This document shows, piece by piece, positions 18,693 through 28,140 of a DNA stretch of 64,000 nt (within the stretch, counting starts at the first letter, position 1; each line of letters begins with the position of its first letter). The DNA is from Bacillus norwichensis (GTDB taxonomy: Bacteria; Bacillota; Bacilli; Bacillales; Bacillaceae_C): positions 26,314-90,313 of the forward strand of contig NZ_JACSPV010000016.1 in the NCBI RefSeq assembly GCF_014836955.1. The letters run 5' to 3'. A model generated the notes under the pieces. The model was not told the DNA's origin. It was given only the letters and a program-made list of their open reading frames with translations, and did no database searches. The position numbers were made by a program, and so were the translations under genes.

Positions 18693-19080
18693 AAAAGCGG
18701 AAGGCGCCGTTTAGCGACGTACAGACTGGAAGACTCCTGACGAGATAAAGGAAACACGGCGACGAAGGCCGCCTCAAGCCGCCACGTCCTGTGGCTTCGG
18801 TGGCACTAGGACGTCCTGTCCGTCGGCAGGCTCAGAGAGCGACATTCTGTCGCTTCGATTGCACTAGTATATCTTCTATACGTCGGAGCCGATGTTGACT
18901 TATCGTAGGAAGGAGAAGGAAGTCTGCTAGTCGCTGGCGCCTGTAGCTGGACAAAAGGAAAAACGAAAGGCGTTGTTTACCGATGTACAGACTGAGGTGA
19001 AATGCGGAAACGCCTTGCTTAGCTCCAACAAGCATAAGACGATTCCCGAGGAAGCGTTCCTCAGCCGCCATTTGACAACA
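18691..19080 (+). repeat. Composite intergenic repeat with nested tandem module
   Basis: Starts 1 base before the purA stop codon with AGAAAAGCGGAAGGCGC, shared (inverted) with 7959-7975. The left part contains GCGACGTACAGACTGG and GGAAACACGGCGACGAAGG; the right part contains GCCGATGTTGACTTATCGTA and GTCGCTGGCGCCTGTAGC. Between them are two related modules (18782-18826 and 18841-18886) sharing CTTCG, GCACTAG and CGTCGG. A diverged third start follows at about 18961 (ACGAAAGGCG, GATGTACAGACTG). No coding frame is supported. The core resembles an intergenic repeat seen in many Bacillaceae genomes; function unknown. Confidence 0.75.
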
Positions 19081-19103
19081 AAAGTATATATCATTTAAGT
19101 AAG

Positions 19104-19134
19104 GCATGGGGTTTTATAACTCCATGCTTTTTTT
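19104..19134 (+). terminator. Terminator downstream of purA and the repeat
   Basis: 10-bp stem GCATGGGGTT/AACTCCATGC (one G-T pair), 4-base loop, then seven Ts. Likely the real purA terminator, placing the repeat in the purA 3' untranslated region. Confidence 0.88.
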
Positions 19135-19333
19135 ATGGACAGGTTTTGCTTAAATGATCTGTTCGTACTTTTTAGGTAGAAATCCCTGCTAGCAACGTAC
19201 ATATACAATGCTTTCTTCCTAGCCTTTACAAGTTCTTTCTTAGTAAAAAAGGATGAATCCTATCCGTTTCGTTACTCCTTACGAAAATCCAAGTTAGAAT
19301 AGGCTTAAGATTCCAATAGAAAGGAAGAAGAAG

Positions 19334-20707
19334 GTGAAAAGATTACTGTTGACAATCTTGGCCGCCGGGGTCATTGTTGGCGGCTGTGGCAAGGCGGAGA
19401 AGACAAAAAAAGAGTCCGAGCCTGATCAAGCTGTTAAGGACGATGCCACCGAGGAGACGGAGGTAAAGGACGCCTGGTGGGAAAAAGAACCAGAATTCTA
19501 TGAATCGACAGATTTGCCGAGAGAGATGACAGAGGATGAGAAGAACCTCATGAGGAAGCCAGGTGAATTTAGTGGAGAACAATATGATGAGCAGGCGGCT
19601 ATTGAGAAGCTCAAGGAACTTCCTAATCATCTGACTAGTGAGCAATACACAGAGGCAATCCTGAAATTGGTAGCTGAAGATTATCATAAGGAAGTTCAGG
19701 AATTAATTAAATTTGACCCTACGATTGAGGTCACTGGTACCCGGCCTGATGAGGATATTGACGAGCCGATTGTTAACGGCGTCCATTATGCCATTTTATT
19801 GGATGCCAGCGGCAGTATGAACGCTCAAAACAAGGGTGGAACAAGAATGGACGAGGCTAAAAGCGCCATCATGAGTTTCATAGATGTCCTACCTAAGGAA
19901 AGTACGGTCTCCCTTCGAGTATACGGGTATGAGGGAACCGGAAGCGATGCAGATAAGGAGCGTTCCTGTGCGTCCACTGAAACGCTTTATCATGGAGCAA
20001 ACGATTCGGGCAAGGTGAAGTCTGCTCTGGAACAAGTAAAACCGGCTGGCTGGACACCGATTGGAAAAGCAATTGCCGAGACCAAAAAGGATATTCCGGA
20101 AGATGCCGGTTCCGCCATTGTATATGTGGTAAGTGATGGGATTGAAACATGCGGGGGAGATCCGGTAAAGGAGGCCAAACAACTAGCTGCGGAAGGAATT
20201 AAGCCGATCATCAACATTATCGGTTTCCAAGTGGACAATGAAGCCCAGCAGCTTTTAAAAGAAGTGGCCGAAGCAGGAAACGGTGAATTCACATTGGCCA
20301 ACTCCAAACAGGATGTAGAGAAATATTGGCAAGAAGAGTACCAGCGTTTGATGGATGCATGGGGAAAATGGCAGCGGGAAGGTCTTAAAGAGGTGGGGGC
20401 TAAGCAAAAGGAACTCATGAAGAAAGCGGACGACTTGGGCCAAACCATCATGAAAAAATCTGATATTGAATTTAAGCATGCTGAAGATCTCCAGTCTGTC
20501 CTTTCAAGAGAAGGGATTCAGGAGGAATACGATATCACAAACAAAGTCTGGAATTTGCTTTATGAACGCCAGAAAAAAAATTGGGGCTATGGATATGAAA
20601 CCGGAACGAAAACATGGAGAGAGGCCTATGAAGATGGAAATAAGGTTTGGAGAGAAATCTATTACGAAGGAAACAACAAATGGCAGGAATATTATCATAA
20701 ACAATAA
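19334..20707 (+). CDS. VWA-domain lipoprotein
   Basis: 457 residues. A lipoprotein signal with lipobox VGGC near residue 18, then a Lys/Glu-rich linker, a von Willebrand factor A domain (about residues 150-335) with the MIDAS sequence DASGSMNAQ and VSDGIETCGGD, and a charged, Trp-rich C-terminal helix region (WGKWQREGLKEVGAK, KVWNLLYERQKKNWGYG). VWA domains bind protein ligands through a divalent metal. It lies between purA and walR, but with terminators on both sides, so it is probably its own unit. Related to YwmC/YwmD-type proteins; role unknown. Confidence 0.88.
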   Translation: MKRLLLTILAAGVIVGGCGKAEKTKKESEPDQAVKDDATEETEVKDAWWEKEPEFYESTDLPREMTEDEKNLMRKPGEFSGEQYDEQAAIEKLKELPNHLTSEQYTEAILKLVAEDYHKEVQELIKFDPTIEVTGTRPDEDIDEPIVNGVHYAILLDASGSMNAQNKGGTRMDEAKSAIMSFIDVLPKESTVSLRVYGYEGTGSDADKERSCASTETLYHGANDSGKVKSALEQVKPAGWTPIGKAIAETKKDIPEDAGSAIVYVVSDGIETCGGDPVKEAKQLAAEGIKPIINIIGFQVDNEAQQLLKEVAEAGNGEFTLANSKQDVEKYWQEEYQRLMDAWGKWQREGLKEVGAKQKELMKKADDLGQTIMKKSDIEFKHAEDLQSVLSREGIQEEYDITNKVWNLLYERQKKNWGYGYETGTKTWREAYEDGNKVWREIYYEGNNKWQEYYHKQ

Positions 20708-20868
20708 AGGCTTGCATAGACTATTTTTAACAGTAAAGACAACCAGCTTAAATTGTAAACATTATGTGACAATCTAAGGAAAGTCGTATTTTTCTTGTAA
20801 AATCATGTCTGTATTTGTTGCACACTCAAAAATCCTATGATAATATACGATTTATTACATCATCCATC

Positions 20869-20909
20869 AAAAAGCATTGCGACGACATTGACTCTCGCAG
20901 TGCTTTTTC
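20869..20909 (+). terminator. Terminator after the VWA lipoprotein gene
   Basis: 13-bp stem AAAAGCATTGCGA with TCGCAGTGCTTTT (one G-T pair), 12-base loop, then Ts. A second hairpin, AAATGATTGG/CCAATCATTT at 20921-20947, follows immediately. Confidence 0.9.
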
Positions 20910-21078
20910 TATTCTCTAGGAAATGATTGGAAACTAACCAATCATTTTTGCTGTGTCCAGAAATTGCAATAACAAAACGCCACGTCGAGGCTGTGGTGCA
21001 TGAAGCATGATCGAGTTACCAGCAGCAAATGGCTGAAAAGCTGTCTATCAAATAAACACTACACTTTGAACCTTTATA

Positions 21079-21126
21079 GGAGTGGTCCCAGCGGGCTCTT
21101 GCCCCATTTGGACTAGTCCTTTTTTT
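21079..21126 (+). terminator. Terminator-like hairpin upstream of walR
   Basis: GGAGTGGTCC (21079-21088) pairs with GGACTAGTCC (21110-21119) with one mismatch, loop with an internal GGGC/GCCC, then seven Ts. With no gene between it and the previous terminator, it may insulate walR or attenuate a transcript begun in 20950-21070. I see no tRNA or known riboswitch in this 500-base gap. Confidence 0.65.
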
Positions 21127-21212
21127 ATGATAAAATAGTTAGATTAAGAGACAAAAACAATTTCGTAGAAAATATATGATAAATATTTGTTGATGGGAGG
21201 AGAAAGGGCACT

Positions 21213-21920
21213 GTGGAGAAGAAAATTTTAGTAGTTGATGACGAGAAGCCGATTGCCGATATCCTGCAGTTTAACTTAAAGAAAGAGGGATTTACGGTAC
21301 AATGTGCCTATGATGGCGAAGAGGCGCTTGAACTCGTTGAAGAAATGCAGCCAGATATGGTTTTGCTGGATATTATGCTTCCAAGCCGTGATGGGATGGA
21401 GGTATGCAGGGAAATCCGAAAGAAATATGAAATGCCGATTATTATGCTGACTGCCAAGGATTCAGAAATCGATAAGGTTCTTGGACTTGAGCTTGGCGCA
21501 GATGATTATGTAACAAAGCCTTTCAGTACGCGGGAGTTGATTGCGCGGGTGAAGGCGAACTTACGCCGCCATGCACAAATCGCTGATCAACTGACAGAAG
21601 ACGAGAACGATGAAATCACTATTGGTTCACTGACTATTCATCCAAATGCCTATGTTGTATCCAAGAATGGAGAAACCATCGAATTGACACACCGTGAATT
21701 TGAGCTTCTTCATTATCTAGCAAAGCATAGCGGACAAGTAATGACTCGCGAGCATTTGCTACAAACGGTATGGGGCTATGATTATTTTGGAGATGTCAGA
21801 ACAGTAGATGTGACTGTAAGGCGCCTCAGAGAAAAAATAGAAGACAATCCAAGCCACCCTACGTGGATTGTGACGAGAAGAGGAGTAGGCTACTATTTAC
21901 GCGTACCTGAACAGGAGTAG
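21213..21920 (+). CDS. walR: Essential response regulator WalR
   Basis: 235-residue OmpR-family regulator. The receiver has DDEK at the N-terminus, phospho-acceptor Asp in VLLDIMLP and the KPF switch Lys; a winged-helix DNA-binding domain follows ([33 protein letters not shown]). WalR with WalK controls peptidoglycan hydrolases and cell-wall homeostasis. The GTG start follows GGGAGGAGAAAGG. First gene of walR-K-H-I-J-htrC. Confidence 0.98.
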   Translation: MEKKILVVDDEKPIADILQFNLKKEGFTVQCAYDGEEALELVEEMQPDMVLLDIMLPSRDGMEVCREIRKKYEMPIIMLTAKDSEIDKVLGLELGADDYVTKPFSTRELIARVKANLRRHAQIADQLTEDENDEITIGSLTIHPNAYVVSKNGETIELTHREFELLHYLAKHSGQVMTREHLLQTVWGYDYFGDVRTVDVTVRRLREKIEDNPSHPTWIVTRRGVGYYLRVPEQE

Positions 21921-21926
21921 TCCCAT

Positions 21927-23753
21927 ATGGAAAAAGTAGGCTTTTTTCGATCTGTACATGTTAAGTTTGTAACAATTTATTTATTGCTTATTTTGATTGC
22001 CATGCAGATCATCGGTGTTTACTTCATTAATAAGCTCGAGGATCAATTGGTCCGTAACTTCCAGCAATCTATTGAAGGAAGATTGCCTTTGCTGGAATAC
22101 AGTCTTGTCGAGGAAATGATGAAGGATCGTACGGATGAAAGCATCCCTCCGCTCGAAGAAGAAGTAGGAAAGCTCCTCGCTGACTTTTCAGCTCAGGATA
22201 TTTCAGAGGTTCGAGCCATCAATAACAGAAGTTTGATCATCGGGACCTCAGAACGGAACAATCAAAGCATTGTCGGCCAGAAAACAACCGATGTCATGGT
22301 AAAAAGAATTTTGGCCGGCGGGGAAAAAGAAGATAAAATTTTTATAGATGAACAATCCGGGAACCGTGTCTGGATTTTGGCGACACCTATTAAAATCGGT
22401 GGGGAAGTGGCGGGCTCCATCTACCTTGTCGCAAAAATAGAAACGGTCTTTGACCAATTGGAAGAAATCAACCAAATCTTTATATCTGCCACATTGATTG
22501 CTATGCTCATTACTGCAGTACTGGGTATTCTTGTGGCAAGAACGATTACAAGGCCGATCTCTGACATGAAGAGGCAAGCAGTGGCCATGGCAAAGGGGAA
22601 TTTTTCACGGAAGGTCCGTGTTTATGGTGATGATGAAATTGGACAGCTTGCTATTTCATTCAACCACTTGACTCGAAAGCTTCAGGAAGCACAGGCTATG
22701 ACTGAAGGAGAGCGGAGAAAGCTTTCCTCGGTACTTTCCAATATGACGGACGGTGTTGTTGCAACAGATAGGAAGGGACGAGTCATTTTAATCAATGAGC
22801 GTGCTTCCCAGATGCTGAATGTTTCACGTGAAACAATGATCTCCCAGCCAGTGACAGAGCTGCTCCTTTTGGATGATCAATACAGCTTTGAAGATCTTTT
22901 GGATCAGCAGGAACCGATTGTACTTGACTACAGTACGGATGAATCTCCCTTTATTTTACGGGCTAATTTCTCCGTCATTCAAAGGGACACAGGCTTTGTA
23001 AATGGGCTGATTGTTGTTCTCCATGATGTGACGGAAGAGGAGAAAATTGAAGCGGAACGTAGAGAATTTGTGGCAAATGTTTCGCATGAGCTTAGAACTC
23101 CGCTCACTACGATGCGCAGTTACCTTGAAGCACTCACTGATGGAGCAATACATGATAGAGAGCTGGCTCCGCGTTTCTTGGATGTAACACAGAATGAAAC
23201 GGAACGGATGATCCGCCTCGTAAACGATCTATTGAAACTGTCAAAAATGGACAGCAAGGATTATGAGATCAATCCAACATGGGTAGATTTTGTATTATTT
23301 TTCAATCATATCATTGACCGCTTTGAGATGACGAAAGAGCGCCACATAACTTTCAAACGAATGCTGCCTGACAAAGCGATGTTTATCAAAGTTGATGAAG
23401 ATAAGCTGACGCAGGTTATTGACAATATCATTTCAAATGCTCTGAAGTATTCTCCGGAAGGTGGACAGGTGACATTCAGGCTAAAGGTACTGGATGAGCA
23501 GATTCAAATCAGCATCAGCGACCAAGGCTTGGGTATTCCGAAGGAGAATCTGGAAAAGGTGTTTGAGCGTTTCTACAGGGTGGATAAGGCACGGACAAGA
23601 CGTCTCGGAGGAACAGGTCTTGGATTGGCGATTGCAAAAGAAATGATAGGGGCCCATGGCGGAGACATTTGGGCAAGGAGCGTAGAAGGAAAAGGAACGA
23701 CAATCATATTTACGCTTCCTTACGATCCGGAACAAGAGGATGATTGGTCGTGA
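21927..23753 (+). CDS. walK: Essential sensor histidine kinase WalK
   Basis: 608 residues: helix 1 (VTIYLLLILIAMQIIGVYFI), extracellular PAS/CACHE domain to about residue 180, helix 2 (FISATLIAMLITAVLGILVA), HAMP, cytoplasmic PAS (LSSVLSNMTDGVVATDRKG), HisKA with the phospho-His in NVSHELRTPLTTMRS and HATPase (DNIISNALKYSPEGG, GTGLGLAIAKEMI). Senses cell-wall status and phosphorylates WalR. A perfect parS site lies inside this reading frame at 22820. Confidence 0.98.
   Translation: MEKVGFFRSVHVKFVTIYLLLILIAMQIIGVYFINKLEDQLVRNFQQSIEGRLPLLEYSLVEEMMKDRTDESIPPLEEEVGKLLADFSAQDISEVRAINNRSLIIGTSERNNQSIVGQKTTDVMVKRILAGGEKEDKIFIDEQSGNRVWILATPIKIGGEVAGSIYLVAKIETVFDQLEEINQIFISATLIAMLITAVLGILVARTITRPISDMKRQAVAMAKGNFSRKVRVYGDDEIGQLAISFNHLTRKLQEAQAMTEGERRKLSSVLSNMTDGVVATDRKGRVILINERASQMLNVSRETMISQPVTELLLLDDQYSFEDLLDQQEPIVLDYSTDESPFILRANFSVIQRDTGFVNGLIVVLHDVTEEEKIEAERREFVANVSHELRTPLTTMRSYLEALTDGAIHDRELAPRFLDVTQNETERMIRLVNDLLKLSKMDSKDYEINPTWVDFVLFFNHIIDRFEMTKERHITFKRMLPDKAMFIKVDEDKLTQVIDNIISNALKYSPEGGQVTFRLKVLDEQIQISISDQGLGIPKENLEKVFERFYRVDKARTRRLGGTGLGLAIAKEMIGAHGGDIWARSVEGKGTTIIFTLPYDPEQEDDWS
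22820..22835. promoter_or_regulatory. parS site (ParB/Spo0J nucleation) inside walK
   Basis: TGTTTCACGTGAAACA, a perfect 16-bp palindrome and exact match to the bacterial parS consensus. It encodes NVSRET in WalK, so it serves as coding sequence and centromere-like site together. ParB (Spo0J) loads here and spreads to organise the origin region with SMC. Confidence 0.92.
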
Positions 23754-25078
23754 GATATGAAACAATTAAATCAGTGCTGCTTATTTTTCTTGTCTTTATC
23801 AGTGCCGTATTAACTTGGACTCTATGGACTTTTCAGCCGAAGTATGAGTTCAATGATAAAAAGCAAGTTCATGAAGTCTCCAAAATATCGGATCCAAAGG
23901 ATGTAGGAGAGGTCGTGAGGCCGGTTAAGCTTCTGCTTCATATGGACAATGATCACTTTGGTATAGTAGACGAAAAGAAAATCGGTGAGACATTACAGGA
24001 GCTCAGTAGTTGGAGCTTTTATGATCTTGGGGATGCAAGGACTTATTCGCAGGATCAGATCAGATCTATAGCTCAAAGAAATAATTCTCTAGAACTCATC
24101 TTCCCTGATCTCGTTCCTTTTGATTTATATAAAGGGATCTTTAGATTTGAGTCGGAAAGTTTACCGAGAGGATCATTTGACCGTTTAGTTATTCATTGGG
24201 AGGACGGTTCCAAGGAAGACGGGACAGGCTTTTTTATCTCAAACAAAGAAGGAAAAGTCTATGAAAGCCACGTCAATTATGAACATATCCAAGCTCTTTT
24301 AAACCGCTTGGATAAACAGACAAGCCAATTTCCTGAATTCAAAGCATATGAGCTGCCGGATGGCAGGGTAAAGTATCTTCCTGCTAAAGAGACAGTGATG
24401 TACAGATATCACTATTATGCTGATTACGTCGATCCTACTGAGTTTAAGGATGCACTATTTAAGGATCCCAGTTTGGTAAGAAAAATCAGTGAGGATTCAA
24501 CTGGTGAAAAATTAACTGACCCGACCAGCATGATGAATGTGGATAAAGCGACTAGCATGATCTCTTATGTAAATCCAAGCCAGGCAACAGATGAGATTAC
24601 CAGCCAGGATAATATGGATCTACTTAAGAAAAGTATCGAATTTATCAACGAGCATGCGGGCTGGACGGACAATTATAAATATTTTAGTATGGACCCAACC
24701 ACTCAGAAGACGATTTTCCAACTGTTTCTGAAAGGTTATCCGGTATTTAATACTGAAGGTATGTCTGAAATCAAGCTATATTGGGGAAAGGAAGAGGTTT
24801 ACCAGTACCGCAGACCATACTTTAGCCTTGATATTCCATTGCCTCATCCTGATAAGGTTTATTTGGCTTCAGGGGAAGAAGTAATGGATACCTTACTTGC
24901 GGATCCGAACATAGACATCGATAAGCTTCAAGAGCTGATCCTGGGGTATAGAATATACAAGAACCCGGAGAATCCAAAAGTGATTATTCTAGAACCTTCT
25001 TGGTACTATTTATACAAGGATACTTGGGAAAGGTTTGAAGTGAAGGAAGTTAGGGGGAATCTAAGTGGATTGGGGTAG
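23750..25078 (+). CDS. walH: WalK regulatory protein WalH (YycH)
   Basis: About 442 residues. Single N-terminal membrane helix (SVLLIFLVFISAVLTWTLW) with the rest outside the cell, in line with the YycH fold. In B. subtilis YycH and YycI form a membrane complex with WalK and restrain its activity. The GTG at 23750 overlaps the walK stop by 4 bases and gives MRYETIKSVLL, like other YycH starts; TTG 23744 is an alternative. Confidence 0.93.
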   Translation: MRYETIKSVLLIFLVFISAVLTWTLWTFQPKYEFNDKKQVHEVSKISDPKDVGEVVRPVKLLLHMDNDHFGIVDEKKIGETLQELSSWSFYDLGDARTYSQDQIRSIAQRNNSLELIFPDLVPFDLYKGIFRFESESLPRGSFDRLVIHWEDGSKEDGTGFFISNKEGKVYESHVNYEHIQALLNRLDKQTSQFPEFKAYELPDGRVKYLPAKETVMYRYHYYADYVDPTEFKDALFKDPSLVRKISEDSTGEKLTDPTSMMNVDKATSMISYVNPSQATDEITSQDNMDLLKKSIEFINEHAGWTDNYKYFSMDPTTQKTIFQLFLKGYPVFNTEGMSEIKLYWGKEEVYQYRRPYFSLDIPLPHPDKVYLASGEEVMDTLLADPNIDIDKLQELILGYRIYKNPENPKVIILEPSWYYLYKDTWERFEVKEVRGNLSGLG

Positions 25079-25877
25079 ACTGAAGACCATTTTCATTATC
25101 GCATTCTTAATCCTTGACATTTTCCTTCTGACTCAATTGATGAATAAACAAAAGGATAACAAGCTCGAAGTGAGGACAGATGTCTCTTTGGAAGAAAATC
25201 TGCACAACGACGGCATTGATTACAGCGGCATTCCTAAAAATCCAATCAGGGATCAATATATTAGTGCCAACACAAAGGTTTTTAATGAAAAAGAGATTGA
25301 AAAGCTGAAGGACCAGTCTATCACCATTGTAGATGGATCCATTATTTATTCTAAACTGGCGAATCCCGTCGAGGTACCGGATAAGATTAATGCTCAAGAG
25401 ATGGAACAGTATGTGCGAAACAATGTTCTATACGGAGACCAATATGGCTTCGGTAATTATGACAAAAAAGCTGGGACCATTACCTTTTACCAAAAACATC
25501 AAGATAAATTGCTATTTAAAAATAGAAGTGCACACCTTGTTTTTAATGTGGATAAAGATAATGAAGTCTATTCATATGAACAGACAATGCTTGAAGAGAT
25601 TGAGCCAATCAGTGAAAAAGAAGAGGTATTACCAGCAATTCGCGCAGTGGAGGCCATTTACCGGAATAAGCTGCTGAAACAGGACAGCAAAATTGTCCGG
25701 GCGGAGCTGGGCTATTACACGGTTGTTAATATGGAAGCCTCTCAGGTATTGACACCAACTTGGCATGTGGTTGCCGAACATGAAGGTGAGAAAGAGTCAA
25801 TGCTTGTGAATGCATTTGAAGGCCAAATTATTCAGGAAAATACGGGAAGTGGGAAATCGGTATTGGAGGTAAGATGA
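25065..25877 (+). CDS. walI: WalK regulatory protein WalI (YycI)
   Basis: 270 residues starting MDWGRLKTIFIIAFLILDIF, the typical YycI membrane anchor, followed by an extracellular domain with the YycH/YycI fold. Works with WalH to modulate WalK. The TTG start overlaps walH by 14 bases. Confidence 0.95.
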   Translation: MDWGRLKTIFIIAFLILDIFLLTQLMNKQKDNKLEVRTDVSLEENLHNDGIDYSGIPKNPIRDQYISANTKVFNEKEIEKLKDQSITIVDGSIIYSKLANPVEVPDKINAQEMEQYVRNNVLYGDQYGFGNYDKKAGTITFYQKHQDKLLFKNRSAHLVFNVDKDNEVYSYEQTMLEEIEPISEKEEVLPAIRAVEAIYRNKLLKQDSKIVRAELGYYTVVNMEASQVLTPTWHVVAEHEGEKESMLVNAFEGQIIQENTGSGKSVLEVR

Positions 25878-26672
25878 ATGTCGATGCAATTTAGCGTATT
25901 GGCAAGCGGCAGCTCGGGAAATGCCTTTTATATAGAGACAAAAGAACATTCCTTCCTTGTAGATGCCGGGTTAAGCTGTAAAAAAATCGGTGAGCAGATG
26001 GAGCAGATTGACCGTGATCCGTCCAAGCTAGATGCCATTTTCATTACCCATGAACACAGCGACCATATTAAGGGGCTGGGGGCCATGGCGAGAAAATACA
26101 AGCTGCCCGTTTATGCAAATGAACGGACGTGGAAAGCAATGGATGGGCATGTCGGGGAAATTGCTGTTGATCAAAAATTCACTTTCGGCATGGAGACGGT
26201 GAAATCCTTCGGCAATCTTGATATTGAATCGTTCGGTGTTTCGCATGATGCGGCTGAACCAATGTTTTACATTTTCAGAACTGGAGAGAAGAAGGTTGTT
26301 TTGATTACGGATACTGGATATGTCAGTGATCGTATGAAAGGAATGATCTCGGACGCTGACGTCTATATTTTCGAGAGTAATCATGACACGGAGATGCTGA
26401 GGATGGGGAGATACCCCTGGAATATCAAACGGAGAATACTGAGTGATGTTGGCCATGTCTCCAATGAAGATGCGGCACTTGCGATGAGTGATGTCATTGG
26501 TGACCGGACAAAACGGATTTATCTTGCCCATTTAAGCAAGGATAACAATATGAAAGACTTGGCAAGAATGAGCGTAACCCAGACGCTTGCTACAAGAGGA
26601 ATAGAAATTGGCACCCAGTTGGATCTTTTTGATACAGATCCGTACATACCAACAGTGTTAACTGCTGTATAG
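25878..26672 (+). CDS. walJ: WalJ (YycJ) metallo-beta-lactamase-fold nuclease-like protein
   Basis: 264 residues. MBL motif [11 protein letters not shown] plus downstream metal ligands ([28 protein letters not shown]). YycJ has 5'-to-3' DNA exonuclease activity in Bacillus and is tied to mismatch repair and cell-wall phenotypes. It starts directly at the walI stop. Confidence 0.95.
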   Translation: MSMQFSVLASGSSGNAFYIETKEHSFLVDAGLSCKKIGEQMEQIDRDPSKLDAIFITHEHSDHIKGLGAMARKYKLPVYANERTWKAMDGHVGEIAVDQKFTFGMETVKSFGNLDIESFGVSHDAAEPMFYIFRTGEKKVVLITDTGYVSDRMKGMISDADVYIFESNHDTEMLRMGRYPWNIKRRILSDVGHVSNEDAALAMSDVIGDRTKRIYLAHLSKDNNMKDLARMSVTQTLATRGIEIGTQLDLFDTDPYIPTVLTAV

Positions 26673-26702
26673 TAATAGTAGGTTTAAGGTTTAATCAATA
26701 TG

Positions 26703-26754
26703 GAAAAGAAATGAAGATAACCGGTTATATGACCGCTTATTTTCATTTCTTTTT
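26703..26754 (+). terminator. Hairpin between walJ and htrC
   Basis: AAAAGAAATGAA pairs with TTCATTTCTTTT across a 23-base loop that itself contains CGGTTATATGACCG. The T-run at its end supports partial termination before htrC. Confidence 0.65.
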
Positions 26755-26868
26755 ACATTTTTTCGAATAAGAATATTTTTTTATGTGTTTTCCGGCCAAG
26801 CGGATTATAATTATCCATATAGAAGGGAAACTTATCTTCATGGATGCTAATGAAAGGAATGGTGAGCA

Positions 26869-28080
26869 GTGGGATTATACGATGATCATAGTCCGAACCG
26901 TTTCAAAAACCGAGGTGGCAGAGGAGGCTTTTTTACGGGATTGATCGGCGGGCTGATCGGAGCATTGATTATTGCCATACTGGCTCCATCAATTTTTGGA
27001 ATAAAAAACAATGAAAGCCTAAACGATGCAACAATCCAGCAAAATGAAGGAACTTCAACAAAAGAGCAGGTTTCGCTCGATGTGACAACGGATGTAACAA
27101 AAGCCGTAGAAAAGGCTGGAAAAGGCGTTGTGGGCATTACCAATATCCAAACAGCCAATTTCTGGACAACTGGTCAGGAAGACCAGCAGGCAGTGGGAGT
27201 CGGTTCCGGCGTTATTTATAAAAAACAAGGGGACAAGGCTTATATCGTTACAAACCACCATGTTGTGGAAGATGCTACCGAACTGGAAGTAACGCTTTCA
27301 GATGGAAAAAAGGTTCCTGGGGTGCAGCGGGGAAGTGACATATGGACAGATCTGGCCGTGGTTGAAATCAGTTCCAAGGATATTGGAGATGGATTTGTGA
27401 ATGAATTTGGAGACTCTGATGCTTTACATATCGGAGAGCCTGTTCTGGCGATTGGAAATCCTCTCGGTTTGGAATTCGCTGGTTCTGTAACACAGGGAAT
27501 CGTTTCTGGTGTGAATCGAACTGTCCCTGTTGATATTAATAGAGATGGTGTCCCAGATTGGAATGCGGAAGTCATTCAAACTGATGCGGCTATCAACCCT
27601 GGAAACAGCGGTGGAGCCCTAGTAAATATTGCGGGGCAGGTTGTCGGCATTAACTCCATGAAAATTGCTCAAAGTGCCGTTGAAGGAATCGGGTTTTCCA
27701 TCCCTATCAATTACGTCATACCGATCATTGAAGATCTGGAAAAATACGGTGAAGTGAAACGTCCGGCTATGGGTGTTACGCTGCGTGATGTCGCTGAAAT
27801 CTCCGCCTATCACCAAGAGCAGACATTGAAGCTTCCAAAAGACATAACATCTGGTATCATGATCGAGAACGTACTGGCCAACTCACCAGCATCAAAAGCA
27901 GGGCTGAGAGAACTAGATGTCATTGTTGCACTGGATGGTGAGAAAGTTGAAGATGTCGTGGCGCTCCGAAAATATCTTTACAACAAGAAGAAAGTCGGAG
28001 ATTCCATGAAAGTCACCTATTATCGAGGTGGTAAAAAACAAGATGCCACCGTCAATTTAACAGACGAGACAAGATTATAA
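26869..28080 (+). CDS. htrC: HtrA-family serine protease HtrC (YyxA)
   Basis: 403 residues: short cytoplasmic N-terminus, membrane helix (LIGGLIGALIIAILAPSIFG), trypsin-like protease domain with catalytic His (TNHHVVED), Asp (WTDLAVVEI) and Ser (NPGNSGGALVN), and one C-terminal PDZ domain (SGIMIENVLANSPASKAGL). Degrades misfolded proteins at the outer face of the membrane. The GTG start is assigned by homology to MGLYDDH-type starts. Last gene of the wal cluster as in B. subtilis. Confidence 0.95.
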   Translation: MGLYDDHSPNRFKNRGGRGGFFTGLIGGLIGALIIAILAPSIFGIKNNESLNDATIQQNEGTSTKEQVSLDVTTDVTKAVEKAGKGVVGITNIQTANFWTTGQEDQQAVGVGSGVIYKKQGDKAYIVTNHHVVEDATELEVTLSDGKKVPGVQRGSDIWTDLAVVEISSKDIGDGFVNEFGDSDALHIGEPVLAIGNPLGLEFAGSVTQGIVSGVNRTVPVDINRDGVPDWNAEVIQTDAAINPGNSGGALVNIAGQVVGINSMKIAQSAVEGIGFSIPINYVIPIIEDLEKYGEVKRPAMGVTLRDVAEISAYHQEQTLKLPKDITSGIMIENVLANSPASKAGLRELDVIVALDGEKVEDVVALRKYLYNKKKVGDSMKVTYYRGGKKQDATVNLTDETRL

Positions 28081-28085
28081 AGTGG

Positions 28086-28118
28086 AAGCGGGAAGGCACA
28101 GGTGCTTTCCCGCTTTTA
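28086..28118 (+). terminator. Terminator after htrC
   Basis: 14-bp stem AAGCGGGAAGGCAC/GTGCTTTCCCGCTT (one G-T pair), very short loop, then Ts. Confidence 0.92.
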
Positions 28119-28140
28119 TATTTTATATGGTAAAATGGAT

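Noticed and set aside
20940..21075. tRNA genes or a riboswitch in the gap before walR
   Set aside because: No cloverleaf, T-loop or known aptamer core could be found; only terminator-like hairpins.
26028..26531. 167-residue open frame on the minus strand
   Set aside because: Antisense shadow of walJ with no recognisable motif.
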